Shown here: in pieces, positions 1 to 7,751 of the stretch | Layout: every line of letters begins with the position of its first letter | How positions within the stretch are numbered: the stretch's first letter is position 1 | Source of the DNA: Streptomyces globosus | Lineage (GTDB): Bacteria > Actinomycetota > Actinomycetes > Streptomycetales > Streptomycetaceae | Assembly: GCF_003325375.1 (NCBI RefSeq) | Contig: NZ_CP030862.1 | Coordinates: 4,343,501-4,407,500, forward strand | Reading direction: 5' to 3' | Length of the DNA: 64,000 nucleotides | Program-made: the position numbers and the translations under genes | Notes under the pieces: generated by a model | Told to the model about the DNA's origin: nothing | Seen by the model: only the letters and a program-made list of their open reading frames with translations | Databases searched by the model: none

Positions 1-252
1 GCGCACGCGCAGCGAGTTCCAGTAGAGCCTGCCTATGCAGCGGTTGCTGTTGCGCCAGGCCACGCGGGCCCCGTGGGCGAGTTCCTGCGGCGTGTGCCGG
101 TAGGTGCCCGTCTCCGCGATCTCGGCCCGCACGGCGGCGAGCCGCGCCTGCGGATCGCCTGCCTGCGGGTTCTCCCGGTGGAAGAGGCGGACGAACTCCT
201 CAGCCGCGGCCCACACCTGCGTCGTGGTCGAGCGTTCCCGAAGTTTTTCCAT
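1..252 (-). CDS. nos: Nitric oxide synthase oxygenase, N-terminal part (cut by window edge)
   Basis: The gene reads leftward from an ATG at 252 and runs off the window, leaving 84 codons. Residues 61-78 carry the NOS oxygenase heme-binding core (GARVAWRNSNRCIGR, then LYW); Cys72 is the expected heme-thiolate ligand. Bacterial NOS makes NO from arginine and lacks the fused reductase domain of animal enzymes, so it relies on cellular flavodoxin or ferredoxin reductases. An AGGGGG stretch lies about 12 bases before the start. In some Streptomyces NOS feeds nitration by a P450 (thaxtomin TxtD/TxtE); no TxtE-like gene is visible here, so its role in this strain is open. The family call is firm; whether the rest is intact cannot be judged. 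Confidence 0.9.
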   Translation of the reverse strand, partial: MEKLRERSTTTQVWAAAEEFVRLFHRENPQAGDPQARLAAVRAEIAETGTYRHTPQELAHGARVAWRNSNRCIGRLYWNSLRVR

Positions 253-470
253 CCCGGGCCGTTACCCCCTGTCCGGACAGATCCACCCTGTGCGTGGCGG
301 ATGCACACGCAGTGAACAGTGACCCGTTGTACAGGCCGCAGGTGGGCGGAGTCAGCGCGCCGGGTGCCGGAACACACCGGCGAGTGATCTTCGACCGAAC
401 CTCCTGCGCGGCGGCCTGACGGGGCGTAGGATCCGCCCCGGTCACCGGCCGGGTCTGGCCGGTGGCCGGG

Positions 471-492
471 CCCGCCTCCGGCCGCAGGCGGG
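471..492. terminator. GC-rich hairpin downstream of the FUSC gene
   Basis: Seven-base perfect inverted repeat CCCGCCT / AGGCGGG with an 8-base loop, 24 bases beyond the stop of the FUSC gene. There is no U-tract, as is usual in Streptomyces. The rest of 253-515 holds no convincing gene; the promoter of nos presumably lies there. Confidence 0.35.
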
Positions 493-515
493 GACGCCCC
501 GGGAGCCGGATCCGG

Positions 516-2030
516 TCAGGCGCTGATGACGAGCGGGGAACGCGGGTCGGTGCGCAGCGGGGCGTGCAGCGCCACCAGGGCGTGCTCCAGCCCGTGCAGG
601 TGGGCCAGGGCCGGCTCGGCGGCCGCAGGCCGGCCGTGGGGCCGCGGCCCGCCGGCGGTCTCGGCCCCGGCGGCGCCGTGCGGCGCGGTCAGGGCCTCGA
701 CGGCGGCCTCGACGCGCCAGCAGGCGGCGGCCAGGCGGGCGTCGTGGGAGGCCTGCGGGTCGGCGGCGACGGCCACCAGCCCGCGGACCTCGCGCGCGCA
801 GTCGTCGAGGAGGGCGAGTACCTGGCGGGCGCGGGCCTTGCGGGCGCGCAGCGGGCTGAGGGGGTGGACCAGCGGGGCGAGCGCGGTACGGGCGCGTCCC
901 AGCAGCAGTTCCAGTTCGGCGGCGTGCGGCGCGGGGTCGGCGGCGGCGTCGCCGGCGAGCCGGTCGAGGGCGGCCGCGGTGGCCGCCCGCACGCAGTGCA
1001 GGGCGCGCTGGATGAACGCGTCGTTCACGGCATGGGTGGTGACGGGGAGGATCAGGACGACGGCGAGCGCCGCGCCGAGCGCCCCGACGGCGGTCTCCTG
1101 GAAGCGCAGGAGCAGCAGGCCCGGGTGGAGCACGCCGAGGAGCCCGTAGAGCAGGCCGGCCATGACGGTGACGAAGAACATCATCCAGGAGTAGGAGGGC
1201 GCGGCGGTGTAGAAGATGCCGAAGACGCATACGGCGACCAGGGCGGCGGTGGGGGCGGGCGCGCCGTCCAGCGGTACGGCGATCAGCAGGCCTGCGGCGA
1301 TCCCGACGACAGTGCCGAGGACCCGCCGGAAGCCGCGGACGAGGGTCTCGCCGCGCGAGGCGGTGTTGACGAAGATCCACCAGGCGGTGCCGACGGCCCA
1401 GTACCACCGCTCGTGCGAGAGGGCCTGGCCCGCGAGCAGGGCGAAGGCGCAGGCGGCGGTCGCCTGGACGGCCTGCCGGGTGGTGGGCCGGGCCAGCCCC
1501 CGGCCGGGGAGGGCGGGCGGCGCGGGCGCGGGCGGGGTGCGCCGCTCGATCGGCCACAGCAGGAAGCGCACGGCGCCGGCGGAGAGCAGCGCCAGGCCGA
1601 CCGCGGCGTACAGCTCGGGCAGCTGCGCGGGCAGCGCGTGCAGGAACTGCGTGACGAAGAACATCATGAAGGCGAAGATGCCGAGGGCGTGCCCGCGCGG
1701 CCCCCAGCGGCGGGCGTACACCCCGGCGAGGACGACGGCAAGGAAGGCGGCGTCCCGGACGGCCGGCATGCCGTGGAGCGTGGTGGCCAGGGCCAGGACG
1801 GGGAAGCCGGCGACGGGCAGCAGGGCGGTCGTCGCGCGCTGGGCGCGGACGCTCGTGTCGAGCACGGTGAACAGGGCCAGCAGCGCCGCGAGGCCGCCGG
1901 TGATGGAGGCGGTGAGGGAGAGCCCCGACAGCTCCGCCGCGGCCACGGCCGCGCAGACGCCGATCACGGCGCGCAGCGAGTTGCGCAGTCTCAGACGCCC
2001 CGGATCCGGAGCAGTGAACATCCTCTTCAC
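516..2030 (-). CDS. FUSC-family membrane protein (aromatic acid exporter-like)
   Basis: A 504-residue protein with two hydrophobic blocks (roughly residues 18-165 and 185-330), each with several membrane segments, followed by a mostly helical soluble tail. This two-block layout and the Trp-Ile-Phe-Val-Asn region near residue 215 fit the fusaric acid resistance / aromatic acid exporter (FUSC) superfamily, whose members extrude weak aromatic acids. The substrate is unknown. The GTG at 2030 has a G-rich stretch upstream; an ATG at 2021 (MFTAPD) is a possible alternative start. It is transcribed toward nos, with 263 bases between them, so the two may or may not be co-transcribed. Confidence 0.82.
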   Translation of the reverse strand: MKRMFTAPDPGRLRLRNSLRAVIGVCAAVAAAELSGLSLTASITGGLAALLALFTVLDTSVRAQRATTALLPVAGFPVLALATTLHGMPAVRDAAFLAVVLAGVYARRWGPRGHALGIFAFMMFFVTQFLHALPAQLPELYAAVGLALLSAGAVRFLLWPIERRTPPAPAPPALPGRGLARPTTRQAVQATAACAFALLAGQALSHERWYWAVGTAWWIFVNTASRGETLVRGFRRVLGTVVGIAAGLLIAVPLDGAPAPTAALVAVCVFGIFYTAAPSYSWMMFFVTVMAGLLYGLLGVLHPGLLLLRFQETAVGALGAALAVVLILPVTTHAVNDAFIQRALHCVRAATAAALDRLAGDAAADPAPHAAELELLLGRARTALAPLVHPLSPLRARKARARQVLALLDDCAREVRGLVAVAADPQASHDARLAAACWRVEAAVEALTAPHGAAGAETAGGPRPHGRPAAAEPALAHLHGLEHALVALHAPLRTDPRSPLVISA

Positions 2031-2146
2031 GGCGGTGTGCCGCCCCCCTCAAGGTGGTGCGCGCCGGTCCGGCGGCCGGCCCGGGGGTGGTGGGCGGGCG
2101 GACACGGCGAAGGCACCGCGCTCCGGGACCGGCCTCGTTGCCGCCC

Positions 2147-2162
2147 GGCGCCGCGCGGCGCC
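2147..2162. repeat. 16-base perfect palindrome GGCGCCGCGCGGCGCC
   Basis: Self-complementary GC palindrome in the 259-base gap between the FUSC gene and the histidine phosphatase. It could be part of a terminator or a protein site. Nothing else clear is seen in this gap except the short hairpin at 2230-2242. Confidence 0.3.
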
Positions 2163-2229
2163 TGAGTACATGGATAGGCCACAGATAACCATCCGGAGGC
2201 CCGCTGGCTCAACACGGCCCCGGATCACT

Positions 2230-2242
2230 GGGCCAATGGCCC
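2230..2242 (-). terminator. Short hairpin downstream of histidine phosphatase
   Basis: GGGCC-aat-GGCCC, 47 bases beyond the stop of the phosphatase gene. The stem is only five pairs, so this is a weak terminator candidate. Confidence 0.25.
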
Positions 2243-2289
2243 GGTCCGGGGACGGTGGGACGGGCCGCTTCCGGGCCAGCGGACCAGCG

Positions 2290-2883
2290 TCAGGGGCGGG
2301 TGTTCCAGGCGGCGATCACGGGGAGGCCGTGCTCGGTGGAGAGCGCGCTGACGGTACCGGTGCGCAGCAGGAAGAGGCGGCCGTCCTGCGGCGGCAGGCC
2401 GAGGTAGCGGGCGGTGAGCACGCGCAGGAAGTGGCCGTGGGCGACGAGGACGGCCGGGCCGCGGCCCTCGGCCAGGACGGGGGCCACGCGGGCCAGGACG
2501 CGGTCGGCGCGGGCGCCGACCCCGGCGGCGTCCTCACCGGGGCGGCCGTCGCCGCCCGGCGGCACGCCGTCCGTCCACAGCGACCAGTGGGGCCGCGTGC
2601 GGTGGATGTCCGCGGTGGTGACTCCCTCGTAGCCGCCGTAGTCCCACTCGTGCAGGTCGGGGTCGGTGGCGGCGGGCGGCAGGCCGGCGAGCTCCGCGGT
2701 GGCGACGGCCCGGCGCAGCGGGCTGGCCAGCACCAGGGCGGGGCTCAGTGCGCTGAAGCAGGGGGCGAGCGAGGCGGCCTGCTCCTCGCCCGCCTGGGTC
2801 AGGGGGATGTCGGTGCGCCCCGTGTGGCGCCCGGAGGCGCTCCACTCGGTCTCGCCGTGCCTCACCAGCAGCAGGTCGCTCAC
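2290..2883 (-). CDS. Histidine phosphatase family protein (phosphoglycerate mutase-like)
   Basis: A 197-residue protein opening with the catalytic motif LLVRHGET (residues 5-12), in which the His is phosphorylated. It continues with the SPLRRAVATAEL helix (second arginine) and the late VLVAHGHFLRVL motif carrying the second catalytic His. The length suits a single-domain branch-2 histidine phosphatase. Such proteins dephosphorylate sugar phosphates, cofactors or small metabolites; the substrate cannot be read from sequence. The start is a GTG at 2883. It stands divergent from the ECF sigma gene, with 134 bases between the starts. Confidence 0.88.
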   Translation of the reverse strand: MSDLLLVRHGETEWSASGRHTGRTDIPLTQAGEEQAASLAPCFSALSPALVLASPLRRAVATAELAGLPPAATDPDLHEWDYGGYEGVTTADIHRTRPHWSLWTDGVPPGGDGRPGEDAAGVGARADRVLARVAPVLAEGRGPAVLVAHGHFLRVLTARYLGLPPQDGRLFLLRTGTVSALSTEHGLPVIAAWNTRP

Positions 2884-2950
2884 TCTCCGGACGATAGCGG
2901 GTCGCAGGGGTGCGGGCCCGGTGCCGCGGGGGACGGCGCCCGAGTACGGG

Positions 2951-2968
2951 GCAGCGGGTATTCGCTGC
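2951..2968. promoter_or_regulatory. Inverted repeat upstream of the ECF sigma gene
   Basis: GCAGCG-ggtatt-CGCTGC, a perfect six-base inverted repeat with a six-base spacer, about 50 bases before the ECF sigma start and in the divergent gap with the phosphatase gene. It is a candidate operator, for example for the LitR-like regulator, or a leader hairpin. There is no direct evidence of binding. Confidence 0.35.
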
Positions 2969-3017
2969 GAAAACGATGCGAGTGGCCCGGAGGGCCGCCT
3001 GCCGGGAGGCTCTGCCC

Positions 3018-3590
3018 ATGGATGCAGCGGAGCACGACGAGCGGTTGGCAGCCGGTTTCGCAGCCGGTGACGAGCGGTGCATGGAGGCCGTCTACCGGCG
3101 CTGGCGGCCCCTGGTCCACGCCCTCGCCCAGCGGAGCCTGGGCGACGAGCGCGAGGCCGAGGACGTCACGCAGCAGGTGTTCCTCGCGGCCTGGCGCGGG
3201 CGGCACGGCTACCGGCCGGGACCGGGAGGGCTGGGGGCGTGGCTGACGGGCATCACCCGCCACAAGGTGGCGGACGCCCTGGAGGCCCGGACCCGGCGGG
3301 CCCGGGCGGCGGCCGCGGCCGCGCGGGTGGCCCCGGCCCCGGACAGCGCGTGGGGCGCGCCGCGGCCCGTCGCGGAGCAGGCGGTGGACCGGCTGGTGGT
3401 CCTCGGGGAGCTGGCCCGGCTGCCGTCGGCGCAGCAGCGGGTACTGCGGCTGGCGTTCTACGGCGACCTGACGCAGGTGCAGATCGCGGACCGCACGGGG
3501 CTGCCGCTGGGAACGGTCAAGAGCCATATGCGCAGGGCGCTGCACCAGCTGCGGCGCACCCTGCCGGAGGCGGCGCCTGCGCTCCGATGA
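3018..3590 (+). CDS. ECF RNA polymerase sigma factor (LitS-like by context)
   Basis: A 190-residue sigma-70 family protein of the ECF type. Region 2 spans about residues 15-85 (AVYRRWRPLVHALA, DVTQQVFLAAW). Region 4 spans about 120-180, with the helix-turn-helix LTQVQIADRTGLPLGTVKSH. The start at 3018 is preceded by GGGAGG at a good distance; the same frame is open upstream to 2910, but those residues look non-coding. No anti-sigma gene adjoins it. Its 3' end overlaps the convergent MerR gene by 74 bases. In S. coelicolor an ECF sigma (LitS) lies in the light-induced locus with LitR, which suggests the same role here. The sigma call is firm; the LitS assignment rests on neighbours. Confidence 0.85.
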   Translation: MDAAEHDERLAAGFAAGDERCMEAVYRRWRPLVHALAQRSLGDEREAEDVTQQVFLAAWRGRHGYRPGPGGLGAWLTGITRHKVADALEARTRRARAAAAAARVAPAPDSAWGAPRPVAEQAVDRLVVLGELARLPSAQQRVLRLAFYGDLTQVQIADRTGLPLGTVKSHMRRALHQLRRTLPEAAPALR

Positions 3591-4602
3591 CGGCGAGGGC
3601 GGAGCGCAGCCCGTGCAGCCGCACCGTGCCCGGTACGGGTGTGCCCGCGCCCCAGCCGGGGCCCGCGAGCAGCAGCGCCGACTGCGTGCGCGCCCCCCGG
3701 AGCCCCCACTCGATGCGGGCCAGGGACCGGACGAGGGCCTGGTCCGCGGTCGTACGGGACTGGGCCCACAGGACGACGGCCCGGGGGCCGGTGCGCCGTA
3801 CGGCGTCGTGCAGGGCCTCTGCGGGGAGCGCGGCGCCGAACATGCGGGTCGGGATGCCGCGCTCGCCGAGGGCCGCGTTCAGTGCCTCGACGGGCAGGGT
3901 GTGCTGCTCCCCGGGAACGCAGGCGAGGAGGACGGGCGGGGTGTGCGGGGGCGCGGGCCGGGGCCGGACCCGGTGCAGGGCCTGCGAGACGTGCCAGGAC
4001 AGCAGGTGCTCGACCTCCACGTACCGCTCCCCGGCGGTGGCCCACTTGCGGCCCACCGCGTGCAGGGTGGGCGCTATCACCTCCTCCCAGGCGGTGACGA
4101 GGCCGTGCTCGGCCAGGGCCGCGTCGAGCAGCTCCGCCACGGTCGGCGCGTCCAGGCGTACGGCCGCCCGGGACAGGCCGCGGCACTCCGGCCGGACCGC
4201 CCCCAGCGGCAGGCCCCCGCCGGGCCCTCCCGGGGCCTCCTCCGGAGCGGGGGCCGGCGCCGCGGCGGGGCGGGTGGGCCCGCCGGCGCCGCCGAGCGCG
4301 GTGCGGGCGGCCTCCGCCGGCGGGACGCCCTGCGCGGTGAGCCGGCACATCAGCTCCAGGCGGGCGATGTCCTGCGGGGTCCAGCGGCGGTGCCGGCCGT
4401 CCTCGCGGTGGGCCGGGCCGATGGCGTAGCGGCGCTCCCAGGAGCGGACCGTCGTCGGGGAGACGCCGAGGCGGCGGGCCACCGCGCCGGTGCTCAGGGC
4501 GGCCTCGGGCGGGGCCGGCCGAGGCGCCTCCGCCGCCCCCTCGGGCGGCGGGGGTGCGGGCTGCGCCGGGGATGCCGGGGGCGTGGCGTCCATCTCCCTC
4601 AC
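3517..4602 (-). CDS. litR: MerR-family regulator with cobalamin-type sensor domain (LitR-like)
   Basis: A 361-residue protein. It has a Pro/Ala-rich N-terminus, a MerR helix-turn-helix at about residues 36-105 (LSTGAVARRLGVSPTTVRSWERRY), and a helical cap-like domain at about 150-210 with Trp187 and Glu198-His199. A Rossmann-type domain from about 222 carries GEQH (His234), resembling the ExH cobalt-ligand motif of LitR/CarH light sensors. Those regulators use adenosylcobalamin to repress light-inducible genes in the dark. Spacing in the Trp...Glu-His motif is ten residues rather than nine, and Pro replaces the usual Gly after GEQH, so cobalamin binding needs proof. The GTG start lies 16 bases after the photolyase stop; ATG 4593 is an alternative. 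The last ~25 residues overlap the convergent sigma gene. Confidence 0.78.
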   Translation of the reverse strand: MREMDATPPASPAQPAPPPPEGAAEAPRPAPPEAALSTGAVARRLGVSPTTVRSWERRYAIGPAHREDGRHRRWTPQDIARLELMCRLTAQGVPPAEAARTALGGAGGPTRPAAAPAPAPEEAPGGPGGGLPLGAVRPECRGLSRAAVRLDAPTVAELLDAALAEHGLVTAWEEVIAPTLHAVGRKWATAGERYVEVEHLLSWHVSQALHRVRPRPAPPHTPPVLLACVPGEQHTLPVEALNAALGERGIPTRMFGAALPAEALHDAVRRTGPRAVVLWAQSRTTADQALVRSLARIEWGLRGARTQSALLLAGPGWGAGTPVPGTVRLHGLRSALAVIGAQAPPPAGCAAAGAAPCAYGS

Positions 4603-4618
4603 GATACGGCCCGCCGGT

Positions 4619-5992
4619 TCACTCGGAGCCCCGGCCGCGGCGGAAGCGGTCGAGGCCGTCGGCGAGCCCGATCAGGGGCGCGGGATAGTCGTACCGGGCC
4701 CGCTCGGCCTCCGGGAGCCGCCACGGCTCGTGCACCTGCGGCGCGGGCAGGCGGGCGAGCTCGGGCACCCAGCGGTGCACGTACCGGCCCTCGGGGTCGA
4801 AGCGGAGCCCCTGGCGGACCGGGTTGAGGACCCGGTTGGGCCGGGTGTCGGTGCCGGTCCCGGCGACCCACTGCCAGTTGAGCTGGTTGTTGGCGAGGTC
4901 GCCGTCGACGAGGAGGTCGAGGAAGTGCCGGGCGCCGATCCGCCAGTCCACGTACAGGGTCTTGGTGAGGAAGCTCGCGGCGAGGAGGCGGCCGCGGTTG
5001 TGCATCCAGCCCTCGTGGCGCAGCTGGCGCATCGCCGCGTCCACGACCGGGTAGCCGGTGCGGCCCTCCTTCCAGGCCTCGGTCTCCTCCTCGGCGTCCC
5101 TGCCGCTGCGCCAGCGGTCCCCGCGCGCCCGGTAGTCGCGCCAGGCGCAGTCGGGGCGGGCGGCCAGCACCTGGTGGTGGAAGTCGCGCCAGCACAGCTG
5201 GCGGACGAAGGCGTCCGTCCCGGTCCCGCCGGCCGCGCGGGCCCGCTGGACGGCCTCGGTGGCCGAGAGGGTGCCGAAGTGCAGGTGCGGGGAGAGGCGC
5301 GAGGTGGCGTCGCCGGCGAGGTCGTCGTGGGCCTCCTCGTAGCGGGCGGCGCCGCTGCGGAGCCAGCGCGTCAGGAGGGCGCGCGCCTCGCGCTCGCCGC
5401 CGGCGGCCAGGCCCGGGGAGACGCCCGCGGCGCCACTGCGGCGGGGCAGCGGCTCCGAGCCCGGTCCGTCGGGGACGGGCACCGTGCGCGGGGCGGCGAG
5501 CACCGGGCGCAGCGGGAGGTCGGCCCAGCGGCGGAAGTAGGGGGTGAAGACGGCGAAGTGGTCCGAGGAGGCGGGCAGCACCGCCCCGGGGGCGGCGGCG
5601 GTGATGACCGCCTCGTGGACGTAGAGCCGGCGGCCCTCCGCTTCGAGGGCGGCCCGCAGGCGCTCCTCGCGGGCGCGGGCGTGGTTGCTGACCCCGGCGG
5701 CCATGTGGACCTCGTCGGCGTCGCACTCGCGGACCAGGGCGCACACCTCGCGGGTCACGTCGCCGGAGCGCAGGACGAGGCGGCCGCCGCGGTCCCGGAG
5801 GGCGGCGTCGAGATCTGCCAGGCAGTCGGCGAGGAAGGCCAGCCGGTTGGGGGCGGCGAAGCCCGCGGCGTCGACGGCGCGGTCGCGGACGAAGAGCGGG
5901 ACGACCCGGTCGCAGGAGGAGAGGGCCGCGCGCAGCGGCGGGTGGTCGTGCAGGCGCAGGTCGGAGGTGAACAGGACCACCGCGACGTTCAT
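4619..5992 (-). CDS. phr: Deoxyribodipyrimidine photolyase
   Basis: A 457-residue cryptochrome/photolyase family protein. The N-terminal alpha/beta antenna domain starts with VAVVLFTSDLRLHDHP. The C-terminal FAD domain holds the family core WRDFHHQ, GYPVVDAAMRQL, GWMHNRGR and NNQLNWQWVAGTGTD. The family repairs UV pyrimidine dimers using blue or near-UV light and FADH-. The ATG at 5992 overlaps the stop of the upstream SDR gene in an ATGA, so the pair is translationally coupled. The same frame stays open far upstream to 8281, but that part is only a shadow of other genes. Placement between an SDR gene and a LitR-like regulator supports light-controlled expression. Confidence 0.92.
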   Translation of the reverse strand: MNVAVVLFTSDLRLHDHPPLRAALSSCDRVVPLFVRDRAVDAAGFAAPNRLAFLADCLADLDAALRDRGGRLVLRSGDVTREVCALVRECDADEVHMAAGVSNHARAREERLRAALEAEGRRLYVHEAVITAAAPGAVLPASSDHFAVFTPYFRRWADLPLRPVLAAPRTVPVPDGPGSEPLPRRSGAAGVSPGLAAGGEREARALLTRWLRSGAARYEEAHDDLAGDATSRLSPHLHFGTLSATEAVQRARAAGGTGTDAFVRQLCWRDFHHQVLAARPDCAWRDYRARGDRWRSGRDAEEETEAWKEGRTGYPVVDAAMRQLRHEGWMHNRGRLLAASFLTKTLYVDWRIGARHFLDLLVDGDLANNQLNWQWVAGTGTDTRPNRVLNPVRQGLRFDPEGRYVHRWVPELARLPAPQVHEPWRLPEAERARYDYPAPLIGLADGLDRFRRGRGSE

Positions 5993-7596
5993 GGCTTCGG
6001 GCTCCGCTCCGGGTCGTGCGGGGATCCGGGAGGATTCCCCTCGCCCCCTCCTTCGGCCGGGGCGCGGCCCGCGGATGCGCCGGCCGGGGCGGCGGGCTGC
6101 TCCTCCAGGCGGCTCGCGGCGTTGGCGATGTTGCGGGCCATTCCGCCGAAGACGACGGCGTGGAAGGGGGAGACGCCCCACCAGTAGAGGTGGCCGAGCA
6201 GGCCGTGGGGGTGGAACAGGGCGCGCTGCCGGTAGCGGGACCGCCGGCCGGCGGGCGTCCCGGCGGGGCCGGCCGGCTCGGCGTACATCTCCAGCCAGGC
6301 CAGTCCGGGCAGCCGCATCTCGGCGCGCAGCCGCAGCAGCCGGCCCGGCTCGATCTCCTCCACCCGCCAGAAGTCGAGGGAGTCGCCCACCCGCAGCCGG
6401 GCCGCGTCGCGGCGGCCGCGGCGGATGCCGACACCGCCGACGAGCCGGTCCAGCCAGCCCCGTACCGCCCAGGCCAGGGGGAAGGAGTACCAGCCGTTCT
6501 CGCCGCCGATCCCCTCCACCACCCGCCACAGCGCGGCCGGGGAGGCGTCCACGTCCCGCTCGCGCTCGTCGGTGTAGAGGCTGCCGCCCGCCCAGTCCGG
6601 GTCCGTGGGCAGCGGGTCGCTGGGGGCGCCCGGGGTGCCGGCCGAGGACCAGCGGGTGGCGACGCGGGCCTCCTTGACCTGGGTGAGGGCGAGCGTCAGC
6701 GCCTGGTCGATGCCGATGGGCGAGCCCGGCGGATCGGGGACGAAGCGGGCGATGTCGTGCTCGGCGCAGACGACCTCGTGGCGCAGGGACTCGGCGAGCG
6801 GGCGGGCCAGGGCCCGCGGCACCGGGGTGACGAGCCCGATCCAGTGGCTGGACAGCCGCGGGGTCAGCATCGGCACGCGCAGGATCAACCGCGGCGGGAG
6901 GTGGGCCACGACGGCGTAGCGGTGCATCATCTCCTCGTACGTGACCACGTCGGGCGCGCCGATGTCGAAGGCCCGGCTGACGTCGGGCGGCATGGCGGCG
7001 CTGCCGACGAGGTAGCGCAGCACGTCGCGGACGGCGATGGGCTGGACGCGGGTGCCGACCCAGCTGGGCGTGACCATGACGGGCAGCCGCTCGGTGAGGT
7101 AGCGCAGCATCTCGAAGGACGCCGAGCCGGAGCCGATGACGACGGCGGCGCGGAGCACGGTGGTCGGGACGCCTGAGTCGAGGAGGATGTCGCCGACCTC
7201 GGCGCGGGAGCGCAGGTGCGGGGAGAGGCCGCGGACGGGGACGCCCGCGGGGGTCAGGCCGCCCAGGTAGACGATGCGGCGGACACCGGCCGCCCGGGCG
7301 GCGTCGGCGAAGATCCGGGCGGCGGCCCGGTCGCGGTCCTCGAAGCCGGAGCCGCCGCCCAGCCCGTGGACGAGGTAGTAGGCGACGTCGACGCCCTGCA
7401 TGGCCGCCGCGACGGAGGCGGCGTCGCCCACGTCGCCGCGGACGGCCTCCACCCGCCCGGCCCAGGGGTGGTCGCGCAGCTTCTCCGGGGAGCGCGCCAG
7501 GCAGCGGACGCGGTGGCCCGCGTCCAGGAGCTCGGGTACGAGGCGGCCGCCGATGTAGCCGGTGGCGCCGGTGACCAGGCAGTGCAGGCCGGCCAT
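5989..7596 (-). CDS. SDR-family NAD(P)-binding protein with DUF2867-type C-terminal domain
   Basis: A 535-residue fusion. Residues 1-310 form an atypical SDR/NmrA-like Rossmann domain (CLVTGATGYIGGRLV, GxxGxxG). Residues about 330-500 match the DUF2867/SRPBCC-like module often fused to it (GGSLYTDERERDVDAS, WLEMYAE, ALFHPHGLLGHLYWW). Catalytic function is not known; such proteins may act on lipophilic substrates. It is the first gene of the minus-strand operon SDR-phr-litR (ATGA overlap with phr) and may correspond to the oxidoreductase found next to litR in other streptomycetes, which I cannot verify here. AAGGAGAA precedes the ATG at 7596. Confidence 0.8.
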   Translation of the reverse strand: MAGLHCLVTGATGYIGGRLVPELLDAGHRVRCLARSPEKLRDHPWAGRVEAVRGDVGDAASVAAAMQGVDVAYYLVHGLGGGSGFEDRDRAAARIFADAARAAGVRRIVYLGGLTPAGVPVRGLSPHLRSRAEVGDILLDSGVPTTVLRAAVVIGSGSASFEMLRYLTERLPVMVTPSWVGTRVQPIAVRDVLRYLVGSAAMPPDVSRAFDIGAPDVVTYEEMMHRYAVVAHLPPRLILRVPMLTPRLSSHWIGLVTPVPRALARPLAESLRHEVVCAEHDIARFVPDPPGSPIGIDQALTLALTQVKEARVATRWSSAGTPGAPSDPLPTDPDWAGGSLYTDERERDVDASPAALWRVVEGIGGENGWYSFPLAWAVRGWLDRLVGGVGIRRGRRDAARLRVGDSLDFWRVEEIEPGRLLRLRAEMRLPGLAWLEMYAEPAGPAGTPAGRRSRYRQRALFHPHGLLGHLYWWGVSPFHAVVFGGMARNIANAASRLEEQPAAPAGASAGRAPAEGGGEGNPPGSPHDPERSPKP

Positions 7597-7633
7597 GGTT
7601 CTCCTTCCGTCGTCCCCGCCGCTTCCTCGGCCC

Positions 7634-7670
7634 CGCCGCGGAAGTCCTCCGCGGCGCGGTCCCGTACGGG
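7634..7670. promoter_or_regulatory. Two palindromes in the SDR / lrp divergent gap
   Basis: CGCCGCGGA-agtcc-TCCGCGGCG (7634-7656) is a perfect nine-base inverted repeat. CCCGTACGGG (7661-7670) is a perfect ten-base palindrome. Both lie between the divergent SDR operon and the Lrp regulator, where a repressor such as the LitR-like or Lrp protein could act on both genes. Confidence 0.4.
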
Positions 7671-7739
7671 ATTCGGCCGCTCCGGTCCGCGCGGATGCGC
7701 CGGCCGCGGCGGGGGCGCGGCCGGGCGGCGGGCCGTTGG

Positions 7740-7745
7740 TACAGT
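7740..7745 (+). promoter_or_regulatory. Probable -10 box of a leaderless lrp transcript
   Basis: TACAGT ends six bases before the ATG of the Lrp gene, and no ribosome-binding site is visible. This spacing fits transcription starting at or next to the start codon (leaderless mRNA, common in Streptomyces). Confidence 0.4.
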
Positions 7746-7751
7746 CGCCGC

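Noticed and set aside
462..2165. Plus-strand open frames across the FUSC gene
   Set aside because: Gly/Arg-rich antisense shadows typical of high-GC DNA, with no domain and wrong codon pattern.
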